Assembly: GCA_001598975.1 (NCBI GenBank)
Contig: BBXU01001906.1
Span: forward strand, 1-16,572
DNA length: 16,572 nt
Direction of reading: 5' to 3'
From: Parachlorella kessleri
Lineage: Eukaryota; Chlorophyta; Trebouxiophyceae; Chlorellales; Chlorellaceae
The position numbers and the translations under genes are program-made. Below the pieces are notes generated by a model, which searched no databases, was not told where the DNA came from, and was given only the letters and a program-made list of their open reading frames with translations. Positions within the stretch are counted from its first letter, which is position 1; the number at the start of each line of letters is the position of its first letter. Below, one piece after another: positions 1 to 8,524 of the stretch.

Positions 1-1260
1 ACAAGCTGCGAGCACGCTGGCAGTAACACAACCGTGTACGCTTAGAAACTTAGCGGGAGGGGTGTACCTGGGGTGAGCTTGGGCTGTGCTGATGTATAAA
101 CGGATTAGACACCGAGGGGTTACCTGGGGAAGGCGTGGACCTGGGGCTAGCGGGTAGCTGGGTGAGAGGGCGTGGCGAAGGCAGCCCGCGACGGAGTGTA
201 CAGGAGTATATTTAGCTGTGGTTAGCTTTCGTCATGTTGCCTTTCGAACACCACACGCCCGGTTTGCTATGGTGTGTCAGTGTTTCCTCCTTGCTGTTTT
301 CGGTTTCAGTTTATCCATCAAAGAGCCTAACATCGTGACACCTGGTGCCTCAAAGCCTCGCTGCTGTGTGTCCAATGCTGCGACCCCAGGTCCCATCCAC
401 GATACTGCAGGCGAGGGTATCCTCGGAAGGCCATCAACAGGACCAAGAGGGAGGCGCAGCATCTCCACAGCGCCTGTCTGGGTCAGTGACACCATGTTCT
501 GGTCCGGCAAGCTGGCTGGGTGCCGCCATATTGTGCAAGGCCTGACAGGCTGTGCTATCCCATCATAGCCTGGAATACTCGAAGGATCAGACCCCCTTGA
601 GCAAGTGGTTATGCATGCCAGTTGCTGTGCATCTCTGGAGCCACAGCCATGAAGTCCCACTCCCTCTAGTCCCTTCCTGAACTTATAGACAAGCCTGGTG
701 ACAACTGTCAACTATTGGTGCTTGCAGGGTGTGTGGTGCTGAAGCTTTGACAGACAGTTGGGTGCAAGGAAGCATTGCATGCACACGGCCCCAAGAGCTT
801 TTAGCAGGTGGGAGTAAGTGACTGTCGTCGTTGAACCCACCTGCCATGCACTCTCAGCTAAGAACGGCTTCAGCCATGCTCCGACATTGGGTCAAGGCCT
901 TGTGGGGCTGACGGAGATATGACTAGAGACATGTCTAGAGACATATGTGAACACCCCTGTTGTGTGCAACGCCTGGGGGAGCCTACATGAGAGCTGTTGC
1001 CTACAAGCTACGGTCTGCCCCTCCGGACCAGTCACTCTGTGGGTTTTTTTTCTTCTTTCGCAAACCCGGAGTTCAAGTAGCCACTGGGCTACTGTTGAGA
1101 GCCAAGCTCCCTGGTTTCTACCGCCCCCTTCTCTCCATTGGCTCCCTTGCATGCAGCCTCCAGCTGGCTGTGGTGGCACGAGGGTTCAGAAGCAAGAACA
1201 GCCCTGCTAAACCAAACTACTGCTCTTCTGCAGGCGCCTCTACAGCCTTACCTTTGTGAA
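1..1260. other. 5' flank, no supportable gene
   Basis: I find no convincing coding exon on either strand here. The open frames lack recognisable motifs, coding-like third-position bias or paired splice sites. Small items seen: three copies of ACCTGGGG (66-73, 122-129, 139-146), a TATA-like TATAAA near 94-99, a 10-bp palindrome AGACATGTCT (927-936) followed by the 8-bp palindrome ACATATGT (941-948), and a T-rich tract near 1042. The last few hundred bases probably hold the promoter and 5' leader of the mTERF-like gene that starts at 1261, but no core promoter element can be assigned. Confidence 0.5.
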
Positions 1261-3064
1261 ATGCTCAGCACCCTGTTTCGCAGAGCCGCTGCCTTCAGAT
1301 CCTGGTGAGTGGTGCTGTGTATTTCAATAAAGGAGGAATCAGAGAAATGCGGCATTCCTACCTGCAAGGGTGACTAGGATAGCGTGTCTGAAATCTATTC
1401 AATGTAGACATGTGCAACTGAGGTGCTTGTCACAAACGCAGTTGACAAGATGCAATCTCGCATAAAAGTATTTGGTCGCTGGCCGTCTGTGCAGGGCACG
1501 TAGCCTCACGCTTTCTCCTCCACCGCAATATGACTCCCTGCAACACAATGAGCCAGCTGGGGACCTGCCTGCCAATCCTCCACCGCTGCCCCCGCAACAA
1601 AACACGCAGCAGCAGCAGCAACAGCATCGTGCGTCGCTCCGCCCTTGGCAACTCCTCCCTGGATGGTCGACTGCGGCCAGCCAGCGTGCAACAAGTATCT
1701 CCACCCTTAGTGGGTGCAGGACTATCATGGCGGTAGTTACAGCAGCTCCACATGCAAGCGCGTTCTCGCGCTCAAGACGCGAGTGCAGAGGGCTTTGCAC
1801 CGGCAGTGGGACCACCAGTGGCGGCGGCGGCAGCAGCCCAGCCCAACCCTGCCCGCTGCACGCCTGCCTGCTGCGGTATGGCATAACAGACCTGGCAGCC
1901 TTCAGCGCCCCCAGGCACCTGGCCCTCAGCCGGGAGGTGGTCAGCGGCAATGTGGAGCCCAAGCTGGGGGCGTTGGCGGCAGAGGGGCTCAGCTCCAAGC
2001 AGGTGTCGAACATCCTTGTAGCTCAGAACTCGCCACTCTCATGCAATTATGCGGACACCTTCCAGCCCAATCTGCAAGTGCTGCGGGAAATTACAGCCCA
2101 CATTGACTTCAGGCCACACCCAAAGGCACCAAAGCTCACTGCAGTGGGGAAAGTGCTGGCAGGGTCACCAGGTTATGTTGCCATGTACCTGTCTCGCGAC
2201 CCCAGCAAGGTGCAGCAGCTGCTGCAATGCCTGGAAAACGAACTGGGCATTGGGCTGAGGCAGCTGGCCTCTTGCAGCGCTCTTCATGTCCTGCTAAGCA
2301 CATCAGCCAGCTCAGCGCAGGCAGTCATTTCGATGCTGTTAGAAAAGGAGGTGCCTAAGCAGCAGATAGCCCGCATGACCCTCGCAGCACCCACCCTCTT
2401 CAGGCGCAGCGCCACAGCACTGGCAACCAAGCTGGCCGCCCTGGGAGAGGTACTTGATCTGGACGCAGCAGCGGCTTTACAGCTGGTAATGGTGCAGCCC
2501 AACCTCTTTTCATATGATATCAAGGCCAGGCTGCCGTATCTGCTACGCTTCCTGGACGGCTACATGGGGGAGGAAGGGGCGGGGCGCAGGCTGGTGCTGC
2601 CACAGCCGGCGGTTGGTACACTCACTGCAGCAGCAGCAAAGCGCAGTACTGACAGCCTGGCAGCAAGGGGATACAGCCAGCAGCAGATCCAGGCGATGAT
2701 TGGCAAGCATGCCAACCTCCTCATTCTCAACCTGGACAGCCCTCTGCAGCGGCAGAAGCTTGACTGGATTGAGCAGGTGTCGCCCTGGACGCTGGACGAC
2801 TTCTTGTCTGTACCGAGTTACTTAACATATAGCACACGACGCTTGGCCGCCCGGCTGGCTCTCCTGCGAGAGTGTGAGCTGCAGTTGTCACCCACTCCTG
2901 GTGACCTTGCTAAACCCAGCAATGCGTCCTTTATGACTACTGTGAGCAAGCGGCTGGCCAGGCAGGGGGGGAAGCTGCCCTGTGCTAGCTGGGCGGAGTG
3001 GGAAGAGGCATGGCTGGGCACAGAGGAGGGCAGGGAGTGGGGCTTCGTGCCGCTCATATTATAA
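1261..3064 (+). CDS. mTERF-family organellar protein (2 exons)
   Basis: Exons are 1261-1304 and 1495-3064 (intron 1305-1494, GTGAGT...GTGCAG, phase 2), giving 537 residues. Exon 1 encodes MLSTLFRRAAAFRSW, basic and hydroxylated without acids, a typical organellar presequence; this decided the start. The long exon-2 frame has no ATG before 1727, and its 5' part is a Pro/Gln-rich linker with a short Gln run. From about residue 160 onward the protein is a series of roughly 30-residue Leu-rich helical repeats with recurring P-x-L/F turns, as in mitochondrial transcription termination factors. Near the C terminus comes the family hallmark P-S-Y-L-T-Y-S followed by R-R-L-A-A-R. mTERF proteins bind nucleic acid in mitochondria or plastids and act in transcription, splicing or ribosome assembly; the target here is unknown. 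An internal Met at 1727 begins a second plausible transit peptide (MAVVTAAPHASAFSRSRR). Family assignment is from pattern only. Confidence 0.75.
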
Positions 3065-4081
3065 GGCCTTTGCGCCAAGGCAGTTGGGTTAATGTGCCAT
3101 GGTGCCTTGCAATCGTTTACATCACCATCTGCTTGCTGTATTAGAGGCCCTTCGCGCATAAGCATGCCAGCACAAGTGCAGTGTATTCTCAATTTTAACC
3201 CAGTGGCCTGTATATGCTTGGGTTTAGCTTGGCACAACGTACAGAGGCAGGCCTAAAACTTGCTACATGCATGTATGCCTGTGCTGTGTTGCTGAGTGTG
3301 CACGCCGTGCGCTGCCACTAGCGTGCCGATACCTCCTGCAATGCTCGTATTGATGGTATCTTTCCTGCCTTTCCTTACCTCCACTTCACTCAGTACCCAA
3401 CCCGCTGAACCAGTGTTATTAATGGAACTGTTCCTGTTCTTTACTGCACCTGCTTCAGTATCAGCTTTACCTGCTATCCAACGGCCTTAGCTTGTCCCGG
3501 GGAGACACCTACTGAATCAGCTCTCAGGAAGACACAGAAAGTTTGGGCTGCACCTGCACCCAGCACTGTCAGTCAAGCCCAGCTCTCACTCCCTGTTCGC
3601 ACTACCTGCCACACATGCTCATAACTGCCTGCAGCCCTGTCAGCCCAGTATACCCGTACCTCCCCACTGATCCGCGTTGCTGTCACCTTTATCAGTTAGT
3701 TGGCAGACAGGCGGCGGCCCGTGTTACTTGAGTTACTGGGAAGGGTGGCAGGTAACTTAGTAACTTCGAACAGAAAGGAGATAGGGTTGAACTTACTCAC
3801 AGGGCTGGATGCCATTCTAATAACTTTAAGGATAAGTTTGATGGCTTTGCAACACGTCCTGCGCTGTCAAGCGTGAAGTGCGGGGCGCAGGCGGGTGGCG
3901 CAGAGGGTGTCCTACTACGTGCAGTATTGCCTCGGGACGGCCTGAACTCTCTCAGTAGTAGCCTTTGTGGAGTTTCCAATCATTTTAGGCTGGGTAAGCA
4001 GCTGCACTCCTGTTTACTACGCATATTCAAGTTCTCCAACTTGCCTACCTGGTACTGATCAGCCCCGCTTCGCAGCCCAGA
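3065..4081. other. intergenic region between mTERF-like and CA genes
   Basis: This holds the 3' UTR of the mTERF-like gene and the promoter and leader of the carbonic anhydrase gene. I see no TGTAA polyadenylation motif in the first 250 nt, no TATA box near 4082 and no convincing exon on either strand. A pyrimidine-rich stretch runs from about 3355 to 3500. The only clear structure is the hairpin at 3723-3764, listed separately. Confidence 0.5.
3723..3764. repeat. double GTTACT inverted repeat (hairpin)
   Basis: GTTACT occurs at 3723-3728 and 3732-3737, facing GGTAAC (3751-3756) and AGTAAC (3759-3764). The outer pair is a perfect 6-bp stem and the inner pair pairs with one G-T wobble, giving a two-step stem around a 13-nt purine-rich loop. 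It lies about 320 bp upstream of the carbonic anhydrase start. It could be a paired transcription-factor site or a chance structure; nothing in the sequence decides. Confidence 0.4.
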
Positions 4082-7000
4082 ATGGCCGCGGCAGGTGAAA
4101 ACCCCAAGGTGCGTCCAACCTACAACAAGCTCTGAGCTCGGCAGTGGCACCAGTGCATGCACAAGTTGGCGCTCATTTCCTAGACCTGTTCCGTAGTGCC
4201 TACAGGAAAGAGCCGACCCAGGCAGCCTAGAGCAGCAGTCAGGTGTTGTTGGGGAGAGCCAGAACAACGGCAGTGCTACGGCAGCGACCCAGGAACCAAC
4301 TCCAGACTTCCCTGCTGGGGAGCTAGTTGCAGAGATGCGTGGCTACCTGAGGCAGAACAAGGCATGGTCACAAAAGGAGCAAGAGAGAGATCCAGACTTC
4401 TTCAAGGCCTTACAGGATCTGCAGTCACCGGCAGTCATGTGGATTGGGTGCGCCGAGACCAGGGTCCCGGTGAGAAGCAATTCTGCTGTTGGGATGCAAA
4501 GAGGGCGCAGCTAGATTGGGTAGGCTATAACATCCGCAAGCGCTTCATACCCCACATGAAGTCTTCATGGTTTGCTTGCATCATGCAACCGACCTATTCC
4601 AGTGCGTGCTTGCTGCCAGAAGCTTCACTATATCAAACGGCTCCTGTACTATCCTCCCCACCACCCCTTGGCCACTCACAGCCCCCCCATGACCCCCATT
4701 ATTTGAATAGTACATCTGCCCCACGCATATCTGATACACCGTGGTTCATTTGGCAGTAATGATTTGTTCCGTGGACAGCAGGGCCAGGCCTGGCACACTG
4801 GGCGGTCCCATTTTCCTGCCTGTCCTAGGAGGATCCTGTTGGCCAGACTACCTCAAGATGTTTTCACTTGCGGTGGTCTTTGTGCCAGCGCAACATGCAC
4901 AAGGTAGTCAACCACGACCTCAAATGCCTTGGCTTCCCACCTCCTGTGCAGGCCAACGAGCTCCTGGGCGTTCCCCCTGGGGAGGTGTTTGTGCAGCGCA
5001 ACGTGGGCAACATCGTCAACCACAAGGACTTCAACTGCATGTCCTGCCTGGAGTATGCTGTCAAGGGCCTGAAAGTGCGGCATGTGATGGTGTGCGGGCA
5101 CTATGGCTGCGGTGCGGTGAGTCACTTTTCAAGAATGTATTACTGACTACACTTACTAGGATGACAGGCCATGAGTATGGCAGACTTACATGCATGCTGG
5201 CACTGCTACCGGCAAGTGCACTCCGGCTCCCCATGCTTGCCACCCTGCCCGTGCATAGATTGCCTGATGAAGGTGCTACTGTATAGTTGTTGGTTGTTGC
5301 GAGTCCTGCCTTTACTTATTAACTAAGAGATCCACTGCAGCGCATGACAGCATCAAAGGTGAGGGCCAGCCCATCCCTGGTGCAAGGCGTTGATCACTGA
5401 CGCTATCCCTTCAGCTGTGCAGGTCCGGGCTGCCCTCACAATGCCCTGCAAGAGCTCAGGCAAGTATAGCACTGCGTGCCGCTTGCAAGCGGCCCAGCTA
5501 TCACTTGGGGGCTCGAAGGCAACTTCCATGGCCTAAGGAGGAGGCAAGGCAATGTTTGTTCACCAAGAGTGCGCTCCAGATGCCACATGTTACACAGCAC
5601 CAAGGGAAGGTGGCCTGTCCTGCTGCAGTAAGGGATGTCAGGTCCAGCAGAACGTGCTTGCAGGCAAAGATGGCTCTTGTCCTGGCCAAGAAGCCCAGAA
5701 ACCACCATTTCCCGTGCGGGTTCGGATGTTACTGGGGACCTGCTGGCCATGGCTGCAGGCCTGGTGAACCTGTGGCTGAACGACGTGCGCAGCATCCGCG
5801 ACAAGCACGCTGACACGCTGAGGCAGCTGCGGGGCAAGGACACCATCAACAAGCTGGTGGAGCTCAACGTGGTGCGGCAGGTGCGGGAATGGGACCAGTT
5901 CACGTTCTACTAGCATGCTGTGGTACAAAGCGGTGAGGGAGGCTGTCAACAGCTCGCCCAGCTTGGTCACGGTGTGGCCGGCTTGCGCAGAGCACATTGA
6001 GTAGTTCTTAGCTTGCAAATAGCACCCATTCCCAGGCAAGGTGATGCAGCAGGTATAGCGATCGGTCAGTTTGGCTGCCTCTCATGGCCTCTCGTGGGCA
6101 GTCAGTTGCCCACTCTCCACAGTTTGCCTGGAGGTCTGATGGGGGCTAACATGGCTGCTGCCAGCGCCATTGTACATAAGGGTGTGGATCACCCACTGGC
6201 CAACCACAGCACTTGCCACTGACTTACTCTGAATGGCCCCAACTTGTGTAGCCTGCAGGCATTTGGTGTGTGCACTAGTCCTATCGTGCAGAAGGCCTGG
6301 GACCCGGGCCAATTGCTGGCAGTCCTCGACACCCAAACTTGGTTAGAAAGGCTCCCACCTCAAGTCGAAGTGTTGTGTGGCGTGCAGGTGTTCAACGTGT
6401 GCACCAGCCCCATCGTGCAGAAGGCTTGGGACCTGGGCCAACCGCTGGCGGTGCATGGTCTGGTGTATGACATTGCCGATGGCATCCTGAAGGTAAAGCT
6501 ACATTGCTTGTATACATGTTATCGCATTAGTTCCTGCACACTGCACAGGGTTGGTTCAGCTTCTCTTGCACATGCCTGGCATATGCCACATCAGGCGGCC
6601 ATTACGCTCACTGAAATGGTGACGGGTGTGTGTCATCTGCTGGCCTTCCTGTACCCAAATGACCGCGCTGTTGTCGGTGCCAGCCTTGGAAGCCCGGGTC
6701 GCTTGTCCAGCCGCAATGCTTTCTGGCCAGGGCACTCACACGGTGACTACATCGTCCCCCGTTGGCAGCACCAGTCGCCAGCCTCTGGAGGACCTCGGCT
6801 GGAGGCTTTTATCTGCACACTCAGCAGCTGGCGGCTAAGCTTACTCAACCTCGACCAACAAAGCACAACCCTCCTCCGTCCTGCTCTCACTGCAGCCCAT
6901 CGGCGCCCCAGTCACCTGTCTGGAGGACCTTGACCGCTACTCCCTGGACCAGATGGACACGCTGCGCCACCTCAGCCTGTCGGTGCTGGAACAGGGATCC

Positions 7001-7457
7001 TTCGAGCAAGACGCCCTGGTCTGGGTGAGCCCATTGGTGTTGGTAAGGGTGGCAGGTAGTGGAAACAGAGAGTGAGAGGCGAACTGTACTGACAGGGGTG
7101 GTTGTGTGCCCAACTCTGTGCAGTCCCTAGCTAGCATGGTGGGCCGGAGATCATAGCGCTGCTTTGTTGGACTGTGCCTCAACTTTATGCGTCAGAGTAA
7201 CACTTGGATGGAGCGGGTCGGCCTTGTGCGGTGTGAACTAACGTGCTGTGCCGAGTTTCACCTTTGGGCGCTACATTCTTTGTCGCTCGCGTCCCGGCGT
7301 ATGGGCCGCGCAGGAAGGCCGCTCAAAGCTGGCGGTACACCAGCCCTACGGTGGAGAAGACTGGGGAGTTCAACCTGGCGACGTTCTTCTTGCCCCTGAC
7401 TTGCAGGAGGGCCAAAAGAAAGAAGCGCTGCGGTACCCCAGCCTGGACTTTGACTAG
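4082..7457 (+). CDS. beta-carbonic anhydrase (8 exons)
   Basis: This enzyme interconverts CO2 and bicarbonate at a zinc ion. Exons: 4082-4108, 4206-4469, 4952-5116, 5423-5459, 5759-5880, 6388-6492, 6896-7024 and probably 7407-7457; about 299 residues. Landmarks in order: WIGCAETRVPANELLG (zinc Cys91), PGEVFVQRNVGN, NCMSCLEYAV, VCGHYGCGAVRAAL (zinc His147 and Cys150), GLVNLWLNDVR, VCTSPIVQKAW and LAVHGLVYDIADGIL. These make it a plant/fungal-type beta class enzyme. The Asp-Arg dyad motif CxDSR reads C-A-E-T-R here (Glu93, Arg95), which is unusual. No transit peptide is visible (start MAAAGENPK), so it is cytosolic unless an upstream exon is missed. Intron 5460-5758 begins GCAAGT. Degenerate exon copies lie in three introns. 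The last exon is the weakest part: acceptors after 7313 or 7406, or at 7124 with an early stop, all keep phase. Confidence 0.92.
4842..4938 (+). pseudogene. degenerate copy of CA exon 3 in intron 2
   Basis: The stretch carries FVQRN- and VNH-like coding matching real exon 3 (4952-5116). Over the best 54 aligned bases about 43 agree by hand count, with one inserted C and one lost codon. The 5' edge also aligns (TCCTGT then GGCCA), but the acceptor AG of the real exon is absent in the copy, so it cannot be spliced as an exon. It ends just before the real exon's own acceptor, within the last 110 nt of the intron. Confidence 0.7.
6259..6364 (+). pseudogene. in-frame copy of CA exon 6 in intron 5 (possible alternative exon extension)
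   Basis: The copy encodes VCTSPIVQKAWD, identical to real exon 6 (6388-6492) over that run. About 51 of the first 66 bases agree; seven of the changed codons are silent and four are not. Length is 106 nt against 105. Its acceptor (GCCTGCAG, AG at 6257-6258) is intact, while the donor GT has become TC. Because 6259 and 6388 are in phase and no stop lies between them, use of the upstream acceptor would add 43 residues in frame. It lacks the conserved HGLVYD segment, so it is probably decayed, but an alternative-acceptor isoform is possible. Confidence 0.8.
6758..6800 (+). pseudogene. degenerate copy of CA exon 7 start in intron 6
   Basis: The segment matches the first 40 or so bases of exon 7 (6896 onward), including the shared block TCTGGAGGACCT and CCAGTC. 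About four-fifths of aligned bases agree, with insertions of one and two bases. The acceptor AG is missing in the copy. Similarity fades beyond about 6800. Confidence 0.6.
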
Positions 7458-7688
7458 GAGCCGCCGGCTTGATTGGAGCTGCACAGGCACAGCGTCCCAG
7501 AACTTAGTGTGCTATCAACCCCCAGGCTGATGCCACTTCAGGCCTGCGGCAGGGCGTACCAGCTGCTTCGTATGTGTAGAATCTCTCAGAACTGGACGGT
7601 ACTAAAGCAGGCCGGCGGCAAGCAGCATCAGCAGCGGCGACAGCAGCATCAGCCGCAGCCGCAGCAGCAGTGGAGGTGTGACATGAGG

Positions 7689-7693
7689 TGTAA
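7689..7693 (+). terminator. TGTAA polyadenylation motif candidate
   Basis: TGTAA is the usual green-algal poly(A) signal. This copy lies about 230 nt after the proposed carbonic anhydrase stop, a normal 3' UTR distance, and is the first one downstream. The motif is short enough to occur by chance. Confidence 0.35.
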
Positions 7694-8259
7694 CGCCTGT
7701 TGACTGGTGGCAAGGACTGTCAGACCTCCAACACCGCCACTCTACAGCGCCTATCTATTGCTTCTGCTTGGAAAACTACCTTTATATGTGGTATCCTACC
7801 TGAGGCCCCTGGCTCGTATTTGTTAGGTGCTCTCTGCAGATTCCTTGATCACCAGGCTGGGCAAAGGCACTTGACCAGCAGTGCAGATCCCGCACTATCT
7901 CGAGGAGCAGCAAGTGCTCCACGTGGCCCGTTTGACTTGCAGCTGTAAGTCAAACACACCTAACCGAGGCAGTACTGACGGCGAGGAACTGGAGGTGGCA
8001 TGCAGCAGCGCCTTATGTTGTGACGGCGGTGACTCTTTTCACGAAGTCATCGTTCTCAGAGCTTGGATTAAGAGTCCGCAGAAGTAGAGGATGGGCGCAC
8101 GGCGCAGCAGAGGGCAGCAGGCTTCATGAGAAATCAGTACCATTGTTGCGACTTCAGTACGAAGGGTATGACGCGACTACACTGGCCACGACCGGCGGCC
8201 CTCCTTCGGAACGAATCCGCGACACCCTCCCAATTTTTCATTGCAACTTCACTGCTGCA

Positions 8260-8266
8260 TATAAAA
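8260..8266 (+). promoter_or_regulatory. TATA-box candidate (TATAAAA)
   Basis: TATAAAA occurs 260 nt upstream of the signal-peptide ATG at 8525, one of only two TATAAA matches I noticed in the window. It would give a leader of roughly 230 nt before any leader splicing. Assignment is by motif and position only. Confidence 0.35.
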
Positions 8267-8524
8267 TCTGGGGCTAGTACGACAGCAAATATCCCCCCCG
8301 TCTCTCCCCAGAGTGAGGCAAGCCGCCATGTTGCTTACCTAACTCTTTTGTTACAGTGCAATTGAAGTGGTCTTTGTGGCACAGATCACTTGGCATATGG
8401 AGGGATGTTGGTATGACGCTCCACCCCCGCGTCCATCATGCCTTTCTGCAGGACAGGCTCCCGGCCTTGAAGGAGTACTCAATAGCAAGCTATCTTTGAC
8501 CGGCGGGACTTGTGCAACACCGGC

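Larger units (their letters stand above)
7458..8524. other. 3' flank of CA gene and 5' region of secreted-protein gene
   Basis: The first part should be carbonic anhydrase 3' UTR and includes a CAG/CATCAG-rich low-complexity stretch (about 7617-7672). The second part leads into the gene starting at 8525. Two splice-like features stand out: an exon-like segment 7887-7944 bounded by GTGCAG and GTAAGT with coding-like codon bias, and a very good acceptor with a CTAAC branch-like motif ending at 8356. Another acceptor-like TTTCTGCAG ends near 8451. These may reflect a spliced 5' leader of the next gene or an unrecognised small gene; no protein family is recognisable. Confidence 0.4.

Noticed and set aside
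277..711. Minus-strand open frame of 144 codons
   Set aside because: No motif, no coding-like bias and no splice support; long chance frames are common at this GC content.
1370..1410. Echo of mTERF exon 2 start in its intron
   Set aside because: Similarity depends on many gaps and is indistinguishable from chance by eye.
1472..1726. Start of the mTERF-like protein at 1472
   Set aside because: The codon at 1472 is TTG. An ATG exon at 1261 with a good donor and matching phase gives a better start.
4196..4759. Single long frame across 4196-4759 as a protein
   Set aside because: It is not the carbonic anhydrase frame: it reads through exon 2 in a shifted phase and crosses a clear donor at 4470.
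7125..7157. Short terminal exon SLASMVGRRS for carbonic anhydrase
   Set aside because: The acceptor is acceptable but codon bias is poor; the later acceptor at 7406 has a better pyrimidine tract. Kept only as an alternative.
7617..7672. CAG/CATCAG-rich stretch as a polyglutamine protein
   Set aside because: It lies after the CA stop with no splice links; best seen as low-complexity 3' flank.
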